NCBI GenBank assembly: GCA_001051155.2
Contig: JYIP02000008.1
Span: forward strand, 1,798,001-1,862,000
DNA from: Chrysoporthe austroafricana
Taxonomy: Eukaryota > Ascomycota > Sordariomycetes > Diaporthales > Cryphonectriaceae
Direction of reading: 5' to 3'
DNA length: 64,000 bases
Position numbers and translations under genes: made by a program
Notes under the pieces: generated by a model
What the model was told of the DNA's origin: nothing
The model's input: the letters and a program-made list of their open reading frames with translations, nothing else
Database searches by the model: none
In this document: positions 34,787 to 46,500 of the stretch, one piece after another
How positions within the stretch are numbered: the stretch's first letter is position 1
Layout of the letters: each line of letters starts with the position of its first letter

Positions 34787-36436
34787 TCAACTAAGCTCAC
34801 TATAAGCGAAGCTTTGCTGATAACTTCGTCCGACCCGCGCTTTATCGACCCCACACGCGCGGAGAGAGAAGCATACCATAGCCTCGTCCAGGAAGGCGGC
34901 CGGCCCGTCTATTCCATTGAGGGTGCGAAACGTCCGCGCTCGTACACGACTATAGACAAGGCTTGGTCAAATGGTTATTCTTGTGGACTTTTTTCCAATC
35001 AGAGTAGGAGCTGGCGTCAGTTCCGAGAGTGGCAAAGATTTTATCGAGGCGACCTTACCGGCTGGGACGCCTCTTCAAACAAGGGCAGAGCGTTATATAA
35101 CAGCTTCAACCAGGCCTTCCGACACCAATCCATAAGCTATACGGAAGCAGTAAAGAAACTCCTTGCGAACCACGGCTTTACCCGGCCGTTCCAGTTCCAC
35201 GACAACCCGACACAGCAAGACAAGTTGACGGAATGGATCGAATATCTTGGCTTTGAGTGCTGGGAATACGAGCGGTATCTCCGGTAGTACAGGCGTACGC
35301 AATCAGATTGCGACGCAGCCTGGGAAGCGCTCGTGGACTTGAACGTACTCACGCCCTCCGAGATCGAAGGCTATATGCGCGATCAGGTAACACCCGGTAC
35401 GTATAAGGGCGATGGTCCGAGCCGGACCAGAAATAATGTACGGGCCCAATGTGAGGCGGTAGAAGAGGCCGAGAGATCGGTAGATTATAATGCCCATAAT
35501 CCGGAAGGACTTCGTCTTACTTCAGCAGAGCGTATGCAGAGGATAATGGCGGCCAAATCGAGGCTCGAAACGGCAAGAGAAGCAGCAGCGTTGGTATACA
35601 AGCGGTTTGATCTCGTTAAGAAACTCCGTAAAGTGAAAGTGGAATACTGGTCGGCAAAGAGGGAGACGGAGGGCTATAGCGCGCGGTTGCAGTGGGTCCT
35701 GAAGCAAGTCCCGCTCATCGAGGCCGAGGTGAACGGATCCAGCATGGCCGAGACCGGTGCGCATACCGTTTGTAGCACGAAAAGGAAATTGGGGTGTAAT
35801 AGCGATAGCGAGGAGGATGAGGCTACGCGCGGTCGAATGATCAAGAAGCAGCGGCGGGAGGCTAGTAGGCCTGGTCCGACGCCAGGCCGTGAGGGCGGTC
35901 CCGAGTACCAAGGAGCGAGACCAAAGCGCAGCCGCGATAATGCTGCCGACGACGGACCGGCTCCCAAGCGGTTGAAACGCCGCGGCGATACCCCGGGCTC
36001 TCACAGCCAGCTATCCGATAGTACAGGAGCGGCTGGGGGCTCTCCGGCGTCTGGAACTATTGCGGCTAGAAGACCAGAGGGCGATAGCTGTATCAGGAAG
36101 GCCCTAGAGCGCCCAACCTCGAAAGGGAGCAAGCCCTCTAGCGACTATCTGCAGCCGAGGAGGGGCACAAGAGATACACCTCGGTCTCCGACAGCCATCC
36201 AACCGCTTCGCCGCAGCGCCCGGATTGCGGCCCGTCAAAAGGCGCTACACGCCGTAGTAACCGGCGCCGCCCGAAAGCCACCCCGAAGCTCGCGCCGAAA
36301 GAAGGCACAGGCACTAGCGCCTCCATTGCCCACGGGATCGCAAGACCAACCTTCGAGATGGCCGGCGGCGAAGATCATAAACCCGCGTGCGAGAGAAGGT
36401 CGTCGGCGTAATACATCTAGGGCCCAGGGGATCTAG
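34787..36436 (+). pseudogene. conserved fungal hypothetical protein, Lys/Arg-rich C-terminus, one nonsense codon
   Basis: The open frame starts after a stop at 34784. The likely original start is the ATA at 34820 (...ATA ACT TCG TCC GAC...), probably ATG changed to ATA by G-to-A. It runs to TAG at 36434-36436 with a single in-frame TAG at 35285-35287, best read as CAG. The N-terminal ~155 residues hold a Trp/Arg-rich conserved block (SWRQFREWQRFYRGDLTGWD) and a KKLLANHGFTRPFQ...DKLTEWIEYLGFECWEYERY block. I associate this pattern with a widespread uncharacterised fungal family. A coiled-coil segment and a long disordered basic tail follow (RRSARIAARQ, several KKQRR/PKRSR patches suggesting nuclear location). 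Function unknown. Confidence 0.6.
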
Positions 36437-37184
36437 CAAGGACGCCTACGCGGCCGCCAGCCGGGCGACTAGCCCACGACGCGTACCTTCCACCCTGTCG
36501 TAGAACGTAAACTCGACGCGAGGCAGAGAACATACCCGTCAGCCTGGCAAGGCCGAGGGCAGCGGGCAGTCCCACCGCATTCGTTGCTGCGTACCGCATT
36601 CTTGGGACTCGTACCACCACAGGCGCCCCAGCCATCCGGAGAGCTCCCAGGTATGGTTGTAAATCTGACAGGGTCGGAGGCAGCGGCGCAATCTGGATGA
36701 AGACTCGGGTCAAGTTGTGGGCGCCTCGTAAGTACGACCGCTATCCTAGCAGAGCTGGGAGCCGCCCCACGCCCAGGTGCGCTAGGCCCCTTTCCCCCTC
36801 TCTTATCGGTATGCTCCTATAGCCAGCAGGCAGGCCGGCCGCAGCGAGGGTCGTCTCGTCACGCTGCACGAGTACCACGGCGGGCACCCGCAACACGCGC
36901 GAGTCGGCGTCCTGCAGGCCTGCCCCCTGAGCTGGCTGCGAGTCCTTGGCGGCAGAGCCTATTGGGCTGTGAGCCGTCACCCCGACCTTACTGAGCGAGC
37001 CCCCCTGCGCCCATCTGCCCTGGGAAAGACCTCTATCCGCGAGCGCCTGGGCACATAACTACCAGTTCAGGGGACCCGCACTGCGCTTTACCTAGAGAAG
37101 GCCTGATAGGACACGGGAGCAGGAAAAGCGATAGGGTGGCTGCGACTGTATGGCACAGTAGCCACGTATAGATGCCAGAAGCCT
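36437..37184. other. no gene seen (GC-rich)
   Basis: Only overlapping reverse-strand ORFs without domain character. No repeat or RNA gene recognised. Confidence 0.35.
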
Positions 37185-37754
37185 TCAATAGACACAGCTG
37201 CGAGAGGACTTCTGGCCGTTTTCCATGGCTTCGCGGCGCAGCTCGACGTCCTCTGCGTCGGCCCCGGCCATAATATAGTCTACGACCGGCAGAAATGGCC
37301 GTCCAGGATAGTTGGTACCACTGTAACAGAACTTGATGCTCGATTGACAGCTTACTAGTACTGGCGCCGTAAGTACAGGCCTTGATTGGCCATACGATAG
37401 GGGGCAGCCATGCTTATTCTAGCGACAAGAGAGCCTGGATTGCGCCCTTCCGATGCAGGGCATGCTTTGTGCAACAGACCTACAGTGGACACCAAATATG
37501 CCCTCAAAAATGAGATCGTTAGTAAAGCTCGCACGTACTCGAAAGTCCATGCACTGGCTGTACCCATTCGATCTCGTCATACTAGCAGTATTAGGGAGGC
37601 AGCAGAGGCATAGATGAAGAATAAAGGCCCGGCTCCTTCGTCTATCTAAACGTACGATTACGTTGTTCGAGCCTATTGCCCTGGATCTGGTGGTCGGCAT
37701 AAGGTGCGAACACCAGTTCTGGCTCAATACGCCAATAGAGTACGCGATTAACAA
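37185..37754 (-). pseudogene. small hypothetical ORF with one nonsense codon
   Basis: One minus-strand frame of 190 codons, ending TGA at 37185-37187, with a single TAG at 37419-37421 that would be CAG. The C-terminal part looks most protein-like (FCYSGTNYPGRPFLPVVDY, then AGADAEDVELRREAMENGQ). The N-terminal part is less convincing and the start is uncertain. No domain recognised. Confidence 0.3.
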
Positions 37755-37921
37755 TGATGATTGCTACGGATCACGGGTGCTTTATTAATCTCCGGCTCGC
37801 TATCTATACAGAATATTATTTTCATCCTCTTGCTTGGCGTCGTAGCGTGCAAGCCGAAAGCGGCATATGCGCAACCGCTTACCTAGCTTGCGTATTGGCT
37901 TGCATAAATCTCCACTATTCC

Positions 37922-38107
37922 CTTGTTCCTCGCCCCTCGTCCCTTGTCCCTTGTCCCTTGTCCCTTGTCCCTTGTCCCTTGTCCCTTGTCCCTTGTCCCT
38001 TGTTCCTCGTTCCTTGTCCCTTGTTCCTTGTCCCTCGTCCCTTGTCCCTCGTCCCTCGTCCCTCGTCCCTCGTCCCTTGTCCCTCGTCCCTTGTCCCTCG
38101 TCCTTTA
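37922..38107 (+). repeat. heptanucleotide satellite (CCCTTGT / CCCTCGT)n
   Basis: About 26 copies of a 7-bp unit, alternating CCCTTGT and CCCTCGT with a few TTCCTTGT variants. The complementary strand is (ACAAGGG/ACGAGGG)n. All six frames are open through it, so the overlapping ORFs here are artefacts of the repeat. Confidence 0.9.
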
Positions 38108-38459
38108 TTCCTGTTTCGCCACACATGTATCTTTGCTTGAACGTCTTATATCGTACGGATACGAAATGAATTGTAAATAACATAGTTTGTCGACATAACG
38201 TACAGTGCTGCAGTCCGCAAGCGTCTGCTTGTTGCTATCATTAAGCATTACGTTATCGTACCATACGAAAGCGTACGCCTATACGTCTCATAGTCACTAT
38301 GTAATAATCACACACCAAACCCTAAAGTCTAGATGCACTTATTGGGTATATGTTAGCAATGCGCTTCAGAAGAGTACATTACCGTAAAGCAAAAGGAAAC
38401 GCATGTCTTCGTATGTATAAGAAGCCTCGGCCCTCTTGGCTGGTCAAGTGAGAGATCAA

Positions 38460-38540
38460 ATGAAAACTGAGATTGACAACTGAAAAGCAATAATGAAATC
38501 TGTCTCATAATAGGAAATATTCTAATCTTATCTATCCAAC
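38460..38540 (+). repeat. fragment of the 1122/41746 LTR-like family
   Basis: ACAACTGAAAAGCAATAATGAAATCTG and AATCTTATCTATCC align with 1308-1370 and 41920-41985. Only about 80 bp is shared. The fragment overlaps the stop codon of the RING gene, so it may supply that gene's 3' end. Confidence 0.6.
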
Positions 38541-39422
38541 TCCTCTTTTTTATCGCTACGCACAATTTCCGGATTGGTAGCAACGTCCTCATTCGAAGCG
38601 GCCGAAACGGAAGCAGTATCGACATTTTCGGAAGCGGGAACCGTATCGATAACGGTATTACAAATATCCTTGATATCCCGAAAACACTCCCCGAACGTTT
38701 TTGGCGTATTGCGAGTAGTGGCAATATACCTGTCGTACGCGTCGACTATACACTCCATACACATTTTTAAGAGATCGGGTTTGGCACGAATCGGTTTATC
38801 AACGATACGCATCAACGATAACACGCTGTTATGTTGTATCGCCGAAGTATTGTTAGTATCCAGCTTGCGCCACTTGGTCGTCGGTAGCGAGACGCTGTCG
38901 TCCGGCAACGATCTCTTCTTTCCCGATATTATGCTCTTCGTATTCGGTCCATCTTATTGCGAAGCAGCCGTCCTGTCCGTTTGCAGCTTCTATAATGCAG
39001 ATATCTGAAACTGTTCATTACAGCGGTCGAGTAGCGCTTCAGCCTCTTTCGCTTTGAGCTTCCAATTTGCGGTCTCTACCTTGAGCTGCGCAAGCTCGCG
39101 AGCTGCGTTGGAAGCCTCCAACGACCAGCGCTTCGTCTTCTTGTTGGCCTCGACTACAGCGTCAACGAGCGGCGTAAGCCAAACCTTCGCGAAAAACGGT
39201 TCCCTCCCCATCTGTCGACATAAAGGGCAGTACGGCACCAATACATGCATATAAGTGCGCCATCTGTCAAAGCAAGTTATGTGAAACAAGTGTCCTACTA
39301 ATTTGGTTACAATGAATCGAGAATTCGGCGAATGATAACATACCACACGGTTGAAACGCACTTAGAGGAGAATCCTTCGAATGCCTTTCATAACAAATAT
39401 AACAATCTGTCGGAAACGTCAT
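38528..39422 (-). pseudogene. RING-H2 finger protein with coiled coil, two nonsense codons
   Basis: Minus strand, ATG at 39422-39420, intron 39295-39343 (49 nt, GTATGT...TAG), 281 residues in one frame. RING-H2 spacing is complete: CYIC..., PCG|HLFHITCFDRW across the intron, and YCPLCRQ. All eight metal ligands are present, so an E3 ubiquitin-ligase type fold is expected. A coiled-coil (EANKKTKRWSLEASNAAREL and onward) follows, then an acidic tail. In-frame TAG at 38990-38992 and TAA at 38954-38956 interrupt it after the coiled coil; both read as Gln codons hit by C-to-T. A shorter 127-residue product ending at 38990 could still contain an intact RING. Membership of a named family is not evident. 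Confidence 0.7.
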
Positions 39423-40148
39423 AGCGACCAACCCACTGCGCTTCCTAACACATAGTAGGATTGCAAGGAATTGCAAGAGAAACAGAAGTAAGATATAACT
39501 CGGATACGAGAGCGGATTCCCATCTGTTGCGTAATAAACCTTGCTAGGACCAACCAACTGTATAAACGAGAATGGTCAGTTGGAGCTGCCACGCATGACG
39601 TCGAGAATGTAAACGGCAAGTGCTACCGGGCCTGGTAGCAAAAGTGGCGCTGCGCGCGGGTTGGGCAGAAATACGGAATGTACCAGGGCTCTATTTTTGT
39701 AACTACCACCCCGAACAAACGTTGGACCTGTCAAGTATTTGTAGATCTTCGCTCGTACACCCACCATACTGCAATATATTGCCTGACTAGTCCAAGACAA
39801 GTGAAATTAGAATATGCGTCTTTTCATTATGCAAGTAGCGACAACAAATAGAACTTCCTAAGGGCCGCATGTCTTTGCTGGAATCCGGCAGCTCGTAAAA
39901 GCGGGCATAAGAGATGGATAGCGAGAAGATGCTGGGCTAAACTCAGCGGTTACAACGGCCAGCATATGATCCTTATATCTATAGATAACGACAATGGCAA
40001 TGTCTTCACTCGCCTCTCCCTTGGCTATAGAACTGGATACACGTTGCTGATTATAACCCTCGGGACAACTCAATCTAGAATGAATTCACAACTAATGAGG
40101 TCTGGAAATGCACAATTTACCGCCGCGAAGATATCAGCCACCACAAGC
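39423..40148. other. no gene seen
   Basis: Short ORFs on both strands only, no domain or repeat recognised. Contains the upstream region of the RING gene and the 3' flank of the F-box-family gene. Confidence 0.35.
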
Positions 40149-41186
40149 CTATCCAAACAGGCCTACACAACGCATTAAGCCGTTTGTATATGCTCTTCTT
40201 TCAACTTCACATGTATCTGTTCTAGCCGTCAAGCGTATCGTAAAGTGCTTCTGGGTATAACTCTCGTAGATCTGCCAGAACGAGCGATCATGTATTGCAC
40301 TGCTTCCAGGTACAACTAGCGGGTTCGGGAAGATAAAGTCCCCCACTTTCCCTGGCGTTAGGCCTTTAAACTTGTAAAGCTCTTTCCCCTCTTTCCAACA
40401 TGCTTCCCAATGGTCCGCCGGATCCATACTCAAGTCCTTTTTCACGGAAGCCGCGTCATTCCAAATATCGAAAACGATTTAGTAACCAACATGCCCCAAG
40501 TCGTAATAAGCAATGCTGATTATTGAGAAACATGCGCTACATTTGTACTGCGCCGTCCAAATTACATATCCCGATTGGAAAAGGCATGGCAGGCCAAGGC
40601 GTTCGTCTTCCAGATCTAGTTCAAAATGACCGTTATGAGTAATGAAACGTCGTAATTTCAAGTGGGCGCAGCATTTGAACGGCATGCTTTCCACTGAAAA
40701 GGCGAGATGGCCTTTATCGCGAATCTCAAACGTTGCGGATACTGGTAACCAGATACGGACTGTACGATAGACGGTCATAAGGACCCTGGTCTTGTTATCA
40801 TCCTTACTACGAAGAAAACCGTCGGAAACGTCTCGGGAAATACAATAGTAGTCGATTTTCAAGCCGATTTCGATTATGCAATAGCGATCTTCCGAGACCA
40901 CTTTAACAGTACGCCAAGGGGATATGCCTGAGCTGGAACGATACGATAGTTCGGAAGAAGCGCAAAACGATATTGTCGAATTCGTATCAACGTCGCTAGG
41001 GTATAGTGGTTCACAGGTTGCATGCAAATCCAGACATGTATTGCAGAGGTATAGGTTGCCGTCTGACTCTTGTTCCCGACGCCGTAAATGCTCTAGAATA
41101 GAATTAGGGGACTTTGGAACCCAATCGTAATCTTCGGTCGATACCCAAAGTTCGTCGATCGGTTCCGGAAGAGAATACCTGATCAA
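40149..41186 (-). pseudogene. F-box-family protein, C-terminal domain, one nonsense codon
   Basis: 346 codons on the minus strand with one TAA at 40479-40481 (former CAA). The frame is open upstream to a TAG at 41205-41207 preceded by CTTC, a likely intron acceptor, so a 5' exon (perhaps the F-box) is missing from this call. The N-terminal part has the SILEHLRRRE...LYLCNTCLDLH pattern that follows the F-box in many fungal F-box proteins. The middle part ends YKCSACFSIISIAYYDLGHV. The C-terminal part (NPLVVPGSSAIHDRSFWQI) is paralogous to the end of the gene at 41645-42626, where the residue matching the stop is Glu. Role, by family: substrate recognition in an SCF ubiquitin ligase. Confidence 0.55.
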
Positions 41187-41207
41187 TGCTAACGGCTTAA
41201 GATACTA

Positions 41208-41530
41208 GAAGTTTGGTCCAGAAAAGCTGAATGGAAATTCGGAATGGAAAGAAGACGAACGGGACAAGGTGGGGAATGGTGATCATAAATCAGGGAAACG
41301 TTCCTCCTAACGACATGGTAATGGCGGTCTTACCGTCTCTCCGACAAGGATTCCGTTACGGTATCTATGACGAATATCGCATATACGTATGACTCACTTG
41401 GTTGGGTACGCGATAACTTGCCTACGTCTATTGAATAGCTTGTTGCCAAAAGAAGCGTAGTCACTACCAGAAGAGCAACTTATAACTTCGCATTCGAGCT
41501 CCATACCGCGACCCCAGCCCCCATATAATG
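41208..41530 (-). other. possible upstream exon region of the F-box-family gene; no clear gene
   Basis: A minus-strand ATG frame (41497 downward, MELECEVISCSSGSDYASFG...) ends at a GTGAGT donor-like site near 41393. It does not show an F-box. It may belong to the gene at 40149-41186 or be chance. Confidence 0.2.
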
Positions 41531-41644
41531 GGTGCGCTCGTCTATTCGAAATCTATCTCTACCATCTTTCACGTCCGGTAGCATTTCACTTATGCTGTCT
41601 TCCCTGATATACGCACTTCAATTTCATCTTGACTTGCATCTATT

Positions 41645-42626
41645 ATGGATCATTCACACTTACGCACTCTACCGCTGGAAATCTGGCTCGAAATCATTCA
41701 GTGGTTGCCATATATCGATAAGCTTTGTCTTTTCCAGACATGTTCTGTAATGAATACCCAAATAGCATAAATACCTGGTACGTCAAAGGTTTATGCTAGG
41801 CAAGGGTCGGCTGGGGTAGCAAATACCGTATACCGAAATATAGTTAACGAGGTTATTGGAAGCGCGAGTGATATCCATTATCCGTATTGGATATCAGTTA
41901 TAAAGGAACCGATACTTAGATTTACAACTGAAGAGCAGCTATGAAATCTATCTGATTATAGGAAATGTCCAATCTTATATATCCAGCTTTTCAGTCCTGG
42001 ATTAACTAGACCGCTTAGCGAGTATTGCGGTCCAGACCGATAGGACCGTTCGTCAGTCCTTGCGGTCCTTAGCCCTAACCCTTGATTATGTAATCCTAAA
42101 CGCCTGGCATCCTTATATAAGAGGGCTTCCTTGCTTCGGATATTGGATCCGGGCTGCGCTGGTCCTGGATCCACTAATCCGGCCTGTTCCTGTAACCTAA
42201 ACCATTCGTTGGTTCATAACATGTTCCTTCGCGTATGGGCTTCGCAAAAAGCTTCCTGTATCGGAAAACACAATGCGAACAGGGATTTGCAAATGCAACC
42301 GATGTCTTTCGAGTTTCACGTTCACATACCATACATTAGGACCCGATATTGGTCTTGAGGTAGTGTTTGATGGTTGGAAGGGCGTTCTCTGTCGGTCATT
42401 CGATAGTAAGAGTAACAACTATTCTTTCGATTTCAAACGATCCGAAAAGTATTGGCACTTAGGGAACGCAATGCACGGGACTGGGGAAATGGTTGCACTC
42501 GACCTTACCGCACCAATTGGAAAGCCGGTATTGCATATAGAATCTGCATATCCAACCGCGTCAGTCGTACCTGGAAGCAGTGCGAGGTATAACCGTTCGT
42601 TTGAGCGAGTCCGGCATCTGCAGTAA
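41645..42626 (+). pseudogene. F-box protein gene interrupted by a solo LTR
   Basis: ATG at 41645. The first 32 codons plus the target site encode a clear F-box (LPLEIWLEIIQWLPYIDKLC). A 476-bp LTR is inserted after codon 32. After the second TGTTC copy (42222) the same frame continues to TAA at 42624-42626, giving 166 residues without the insertion. The downstream part (CKCNRCLSSFTFTYHTLG, later VVPGSSARYNRSFERV) is homologous to the end of the neighbouring gene at 40149-41186 but much shorter, so the middle of the protein appears deleted. No RIP-type stop is present in the coding parts. The gene is therefore broken by insertion, unless the LTR is removed as an intron, for which there is no evidence. 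Confidence 0.7.
41746..42221 (+). mobile_element. solo LTR (476 bp) with perfect 5-bp target duplication
   Basis: Starts TGTAATGAATACCC and ends TTCATAACA, i.e. TG...CA ends. It is flanked by TGTTC on both sides (41741-41745 and 42222-42226). Homologous over its length to 1122-1582, with a fragment at 38460-38540. The presence of LTR ends and target duplication without internal sequence indicates recombination between two LTRs of a once full-length retrotransposon. Its family is different from the 207-bp LTR of elements A-C. Confidence 0.85.
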
Positions 42627-43581
42627 TCTATATACGTTATCTCGAAGCAAAAAAGGTTGGGGAGCGCATATCAAAGCTGTTGCCCAATTGGGAAACGGGA
42701 AGTGAGTGACATAACCAAAGGGATAATACGGAACGAATAACGCTTACGGGACAGTGGAACATGATAGAACCGACGGGCCCACTAGGCTGCAAAGGCAGAA
42801 ATGGATCATAGCATAACGCGATCCACAAAAAAAAAGCCAGAAATAGTTCCGAGTATGACGCGACCCACAAAACAAAGCCAGAAATAGTTCAGAGTATGAC
42901 GCGACCCACAAGGGCCCAACGGCTCGGTGCGTGATCATTACTAAAACAAACGAATGACTCATTGGCTTATCTCGCATGAACCATTTTAAAGATGACGATA
43001 AGGCGCACATTCAATGAGCAAAGCTTTTGCAGACAAGTATTCCGGAAAGGACAGAGAAATACACCGCTCCCGGACAATCAGTACTTCAGACCCTCTACGT
43101 TATACCCGCATATGCCTATAGGAAATCCAACAGCTTCGCGGAAATCTTGGGAACCAAAATGTAGAGCACAGGTGCACAGGGACTTAACGGTTTTGAACAT
43201 CGCAAAAGTGCATTCGTCAAGCCGAAGTGCACGGACGGGGAATGGTTCCATACTATTATACGTCCGTGCGCGCTCCCTTTCTTTTCTATTTCGTCTCTTA
43301 ATAATCATGCATATATCTCGGTAGGTGCCCCCCCCACGAGGTGAAGCAAGTGGGTATAAACCATCATCGGTACGAAGGCAGGGCTTGGTAGGCGACAAAT
43401 CGGAAGCAGTTCCATCTTGACTACGTGCTACAGTCGCGCGTTGGCTTTAGCCCTTTGTTTTTCCCCAGTTCTCGTTCGGGAATGCTTTTTTGGTTTTTGT
43501 TGGCATGCCTCTTGTAATGAATCTCCTTCTGCCTTTGTCCGTTAAGCGACAAACCTGTCGATACTGGATCCCACAGACAAA
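42627..43581. other. intergenic with a short tandem repeat
   Basis: No gene recognised. At 42811-42912 a ~46-bp unit (AAAGCCAGAAATAGTTC...GAGTATGACGCGACCCACAA) is repeated about twice with a partial third copy. The minus-strand ORFs across it are repeat artefacts. Confidence 0.45.
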
Positions 43582-46500
43582 ATGAAACTGAGGGGTGCCG
43601 CGCGCAAGCCCCGAACCACCGACCATCTAGATCTCGACAACCTAGGTAACGCCGGCAACGCACAGCTGAAGCGGCTGCTACATGTTCTGCGCAATAACAA
43701 GAAAATAGTCGTTATCGCGGGAGCTGGCATCTCTGTTTCCGCGGGAAGTACGTCTACATTCGACAGGTGTCGCCCGCCCTAGGCATGGCCATTCGTGGAT
43801 ATATCGTAACTAACATATAAATTTCAGTTCCTGTCTTTCGATCGAAAGATGGACTTTTCGGAACGCTGAAAAATAAGCATAAACTGAAAGGCGATAGCGC
43901 GGCTCTTTTCGATATTTCTATCTATAACGATAATGCTTTTACGTTAAACTTCCATAATATAATCTGTAATATATTTACTATTGCGAAAGAAGCTGGGTTT
44001 ATTGCTTTTCATAAGATGCTAGCGAAAATTGCTAGCAAAAGCCGTTTTCTATGCTTATATATTCAGAATATCGATTATTTAGATATTTCTTTCGTATTAT
44101 TGACAATAATAATATTATTATTTACTAAAAAGCTTTAACCGGTTATTATTTAGCTTTATAACGGGCTAAATAATATGCAATATACAAAATCCAATTATAT
44201 CGAGAATTTCGATATCGAGCTTTTTTAAGGATTAAAGCTTTCGTTATATAAATAATACGAAACGGAAAATGAAATATATACGATAGTTTATAAGAAGCGA
44301 AGCCAATTTATTGGACGGCTAAAGTTACGGATAATTCTGTATTACGAGAACGGTTATAATAATAAGGCAATTGGGCATATCTAGAATGCCGATTTGGAAA
44401 TAATCCCGGATGCTATCCTTATTATAAGCATATATCTTACGATTCTAGGTATAAGAGAAATCGCTTAGAGCTTATGCGAGGCGACGAGCTTTACGCTATA
44501 TGGATTTACCGCTTGGGTCAATCTTAAGCTTCCTGCGCGGAAAGATTTTCGTTTCTGGGATCTGATCGTCCGTAGCAAATCAGACAACCTCGCCAGCCTA
44601 GCGGGTCTCGATTGCCAAGATTTCGTGGATAGTTATATCTACAAGCAGCAGCCCTATACTACGGCGGAATGCAGCATCGAAGGCGATTATGACCTCGAAC
44701 CCGTAGGGCGTCGCGTTGAACAATCCCTGCCAGCCCCGCCGCGAGGCCTCTTCAATAGTTCATCTCTACGCAGAACGAAGCATACGACGCCCGGGATTGA
44801 CACACCATTCATTGGCAGGGAAGTCGAGGCATCGGAAACAAAAGCAAAAAAGCTATAGCGGCAGAACAAACATCCAAAGTCCAGGACACAGATTACTAAT
44901 ACATTCAAGACGACAAAACAGCTATTACAGCAGACTATACCCTCCAATTTCACCTCTCATAACCGATAACAGCCGACCCTCTTGCCATTACAACCGCTTG
45001 GGGCCGCTGCCTGCGATAGCAAGTCTTCTGCAGTACTTACCAGAGACCCGGAGCCGGTACCAGTCTCGATACAGTACCGCCGATAACTGCAGCTTATAGC
45101 GGAAGGTGCGAGCGTTACGCGGTCTGCCGCAGAAAATTATCTTACGGTCTCAATACCATCTGGTTCTCGCAACCATACGTTAAAGGATACAGAAAGCCGC
45201 ATTGTCGATAAGGACTAACCATATCGACTATTACGGGCGACGCAAGGGACGCGCTGCAATAACTCTCCCTACGCTACCGTTTCGTATCGCGCGCCCCCTC
45301 CCGACCGGTATGCTCCTCTGCTTCGGCGCTATAATATAGGATTGCGTAAATTGTCGACAATAATAGTCGATAATAACGATTCGCCAAATGCAGAACTATT
45401 AGTAAGTCGACCTTTCTTTTTCGATCTGGACGAAACTATAACGCTACCCATTGCGCTTGCGCTTTTCAAGCGCTATTTTCCTGGTATCGATATCGCTTCG
45501 CAGTTTTGCAACGGAAAGGGTTTCGGTACGATTCGAAAAATCCATTAGGTATATACAGCTTTAAGGCTATACGATATGGAAGGCGTAATATTACGGAAAG
45601 ACTAGCTTTCCGACAATTACATTATAGCCCTAATCAGATAGCAATTGCAATATTGCGATAACGTCTGGGTATCCAATTATCCCGTTAATTTGGAAAAGAA
45701 AATTCCTACCCTTAAAGCAAAGTATAGCAAGATTACGCAATATATAGCGGTTCTATATCTGTATCGAGATTACTGGATAGCAATTATTTATAATTATGCT
45801 TGCAATTTTATTTAAGTTATAAACTCTTTTCGATTAAAGGAAGATAAGATCGCTTTTCGGATATGAGAGCTAATTAGCAAATATTTATTGCGGGTAAACC
45901 GGAAGCCTGAAATAGTCTTTCAAGTTTAATAAGAAACTACTCGTTACTAAAACGATAGATAGAGCTATAGCTTCCATATAGTCTATAACTTCCTATCGTT
46001 CATATGCAGCCCCGAGCTTGAATCCTTTAAGCGAAATACGGATCGGTCTTTGATTATAATCGGGTACGAACCTGCCAATAGCGTTCGGACGGCTCTAGAG
46101 AAGCGTTTTATTTAGGCAATCCGAACAGCGTTCGGAAATGCTAAATAGCCTTTCCGAATGCCTGAAACCCTTTCCTAGTCGATAAAGCAATAAGGCTATA
46201 GTAATAGTCGGCAATAGCTATAAGATATAACGGTAGCGACTGAAACTCGGCAAGAAGGTATTGATACGAGAGAACGTTCCTTGAGCTTTTCACCCGAAAT
46301 TATTGCCATTCATTCGATCGCTTCTAGTTAGCTTATCCAAGCCCTTTCTCTATCCCCTTAGCAATTATTTGTACGCAGCCCTAGCGAGGATACGATAATA
46401 GAGGATATAGATATATGCAGCGGCTCGCTACGGCCGTATAGCAATATTTCTGTACATATCGCAAGCCGTCAAACCTAACTTCCTGCAACTGACAAAGGCG

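Noticed and set aside
37800..38183. Several long ORFs on both strands across the heptamer satellite
   Set aside because: A 7-bp repeat without stops is open in every frame; the translations are pure repeat (LVPRPLS, GTRDKGQ) with no other support.
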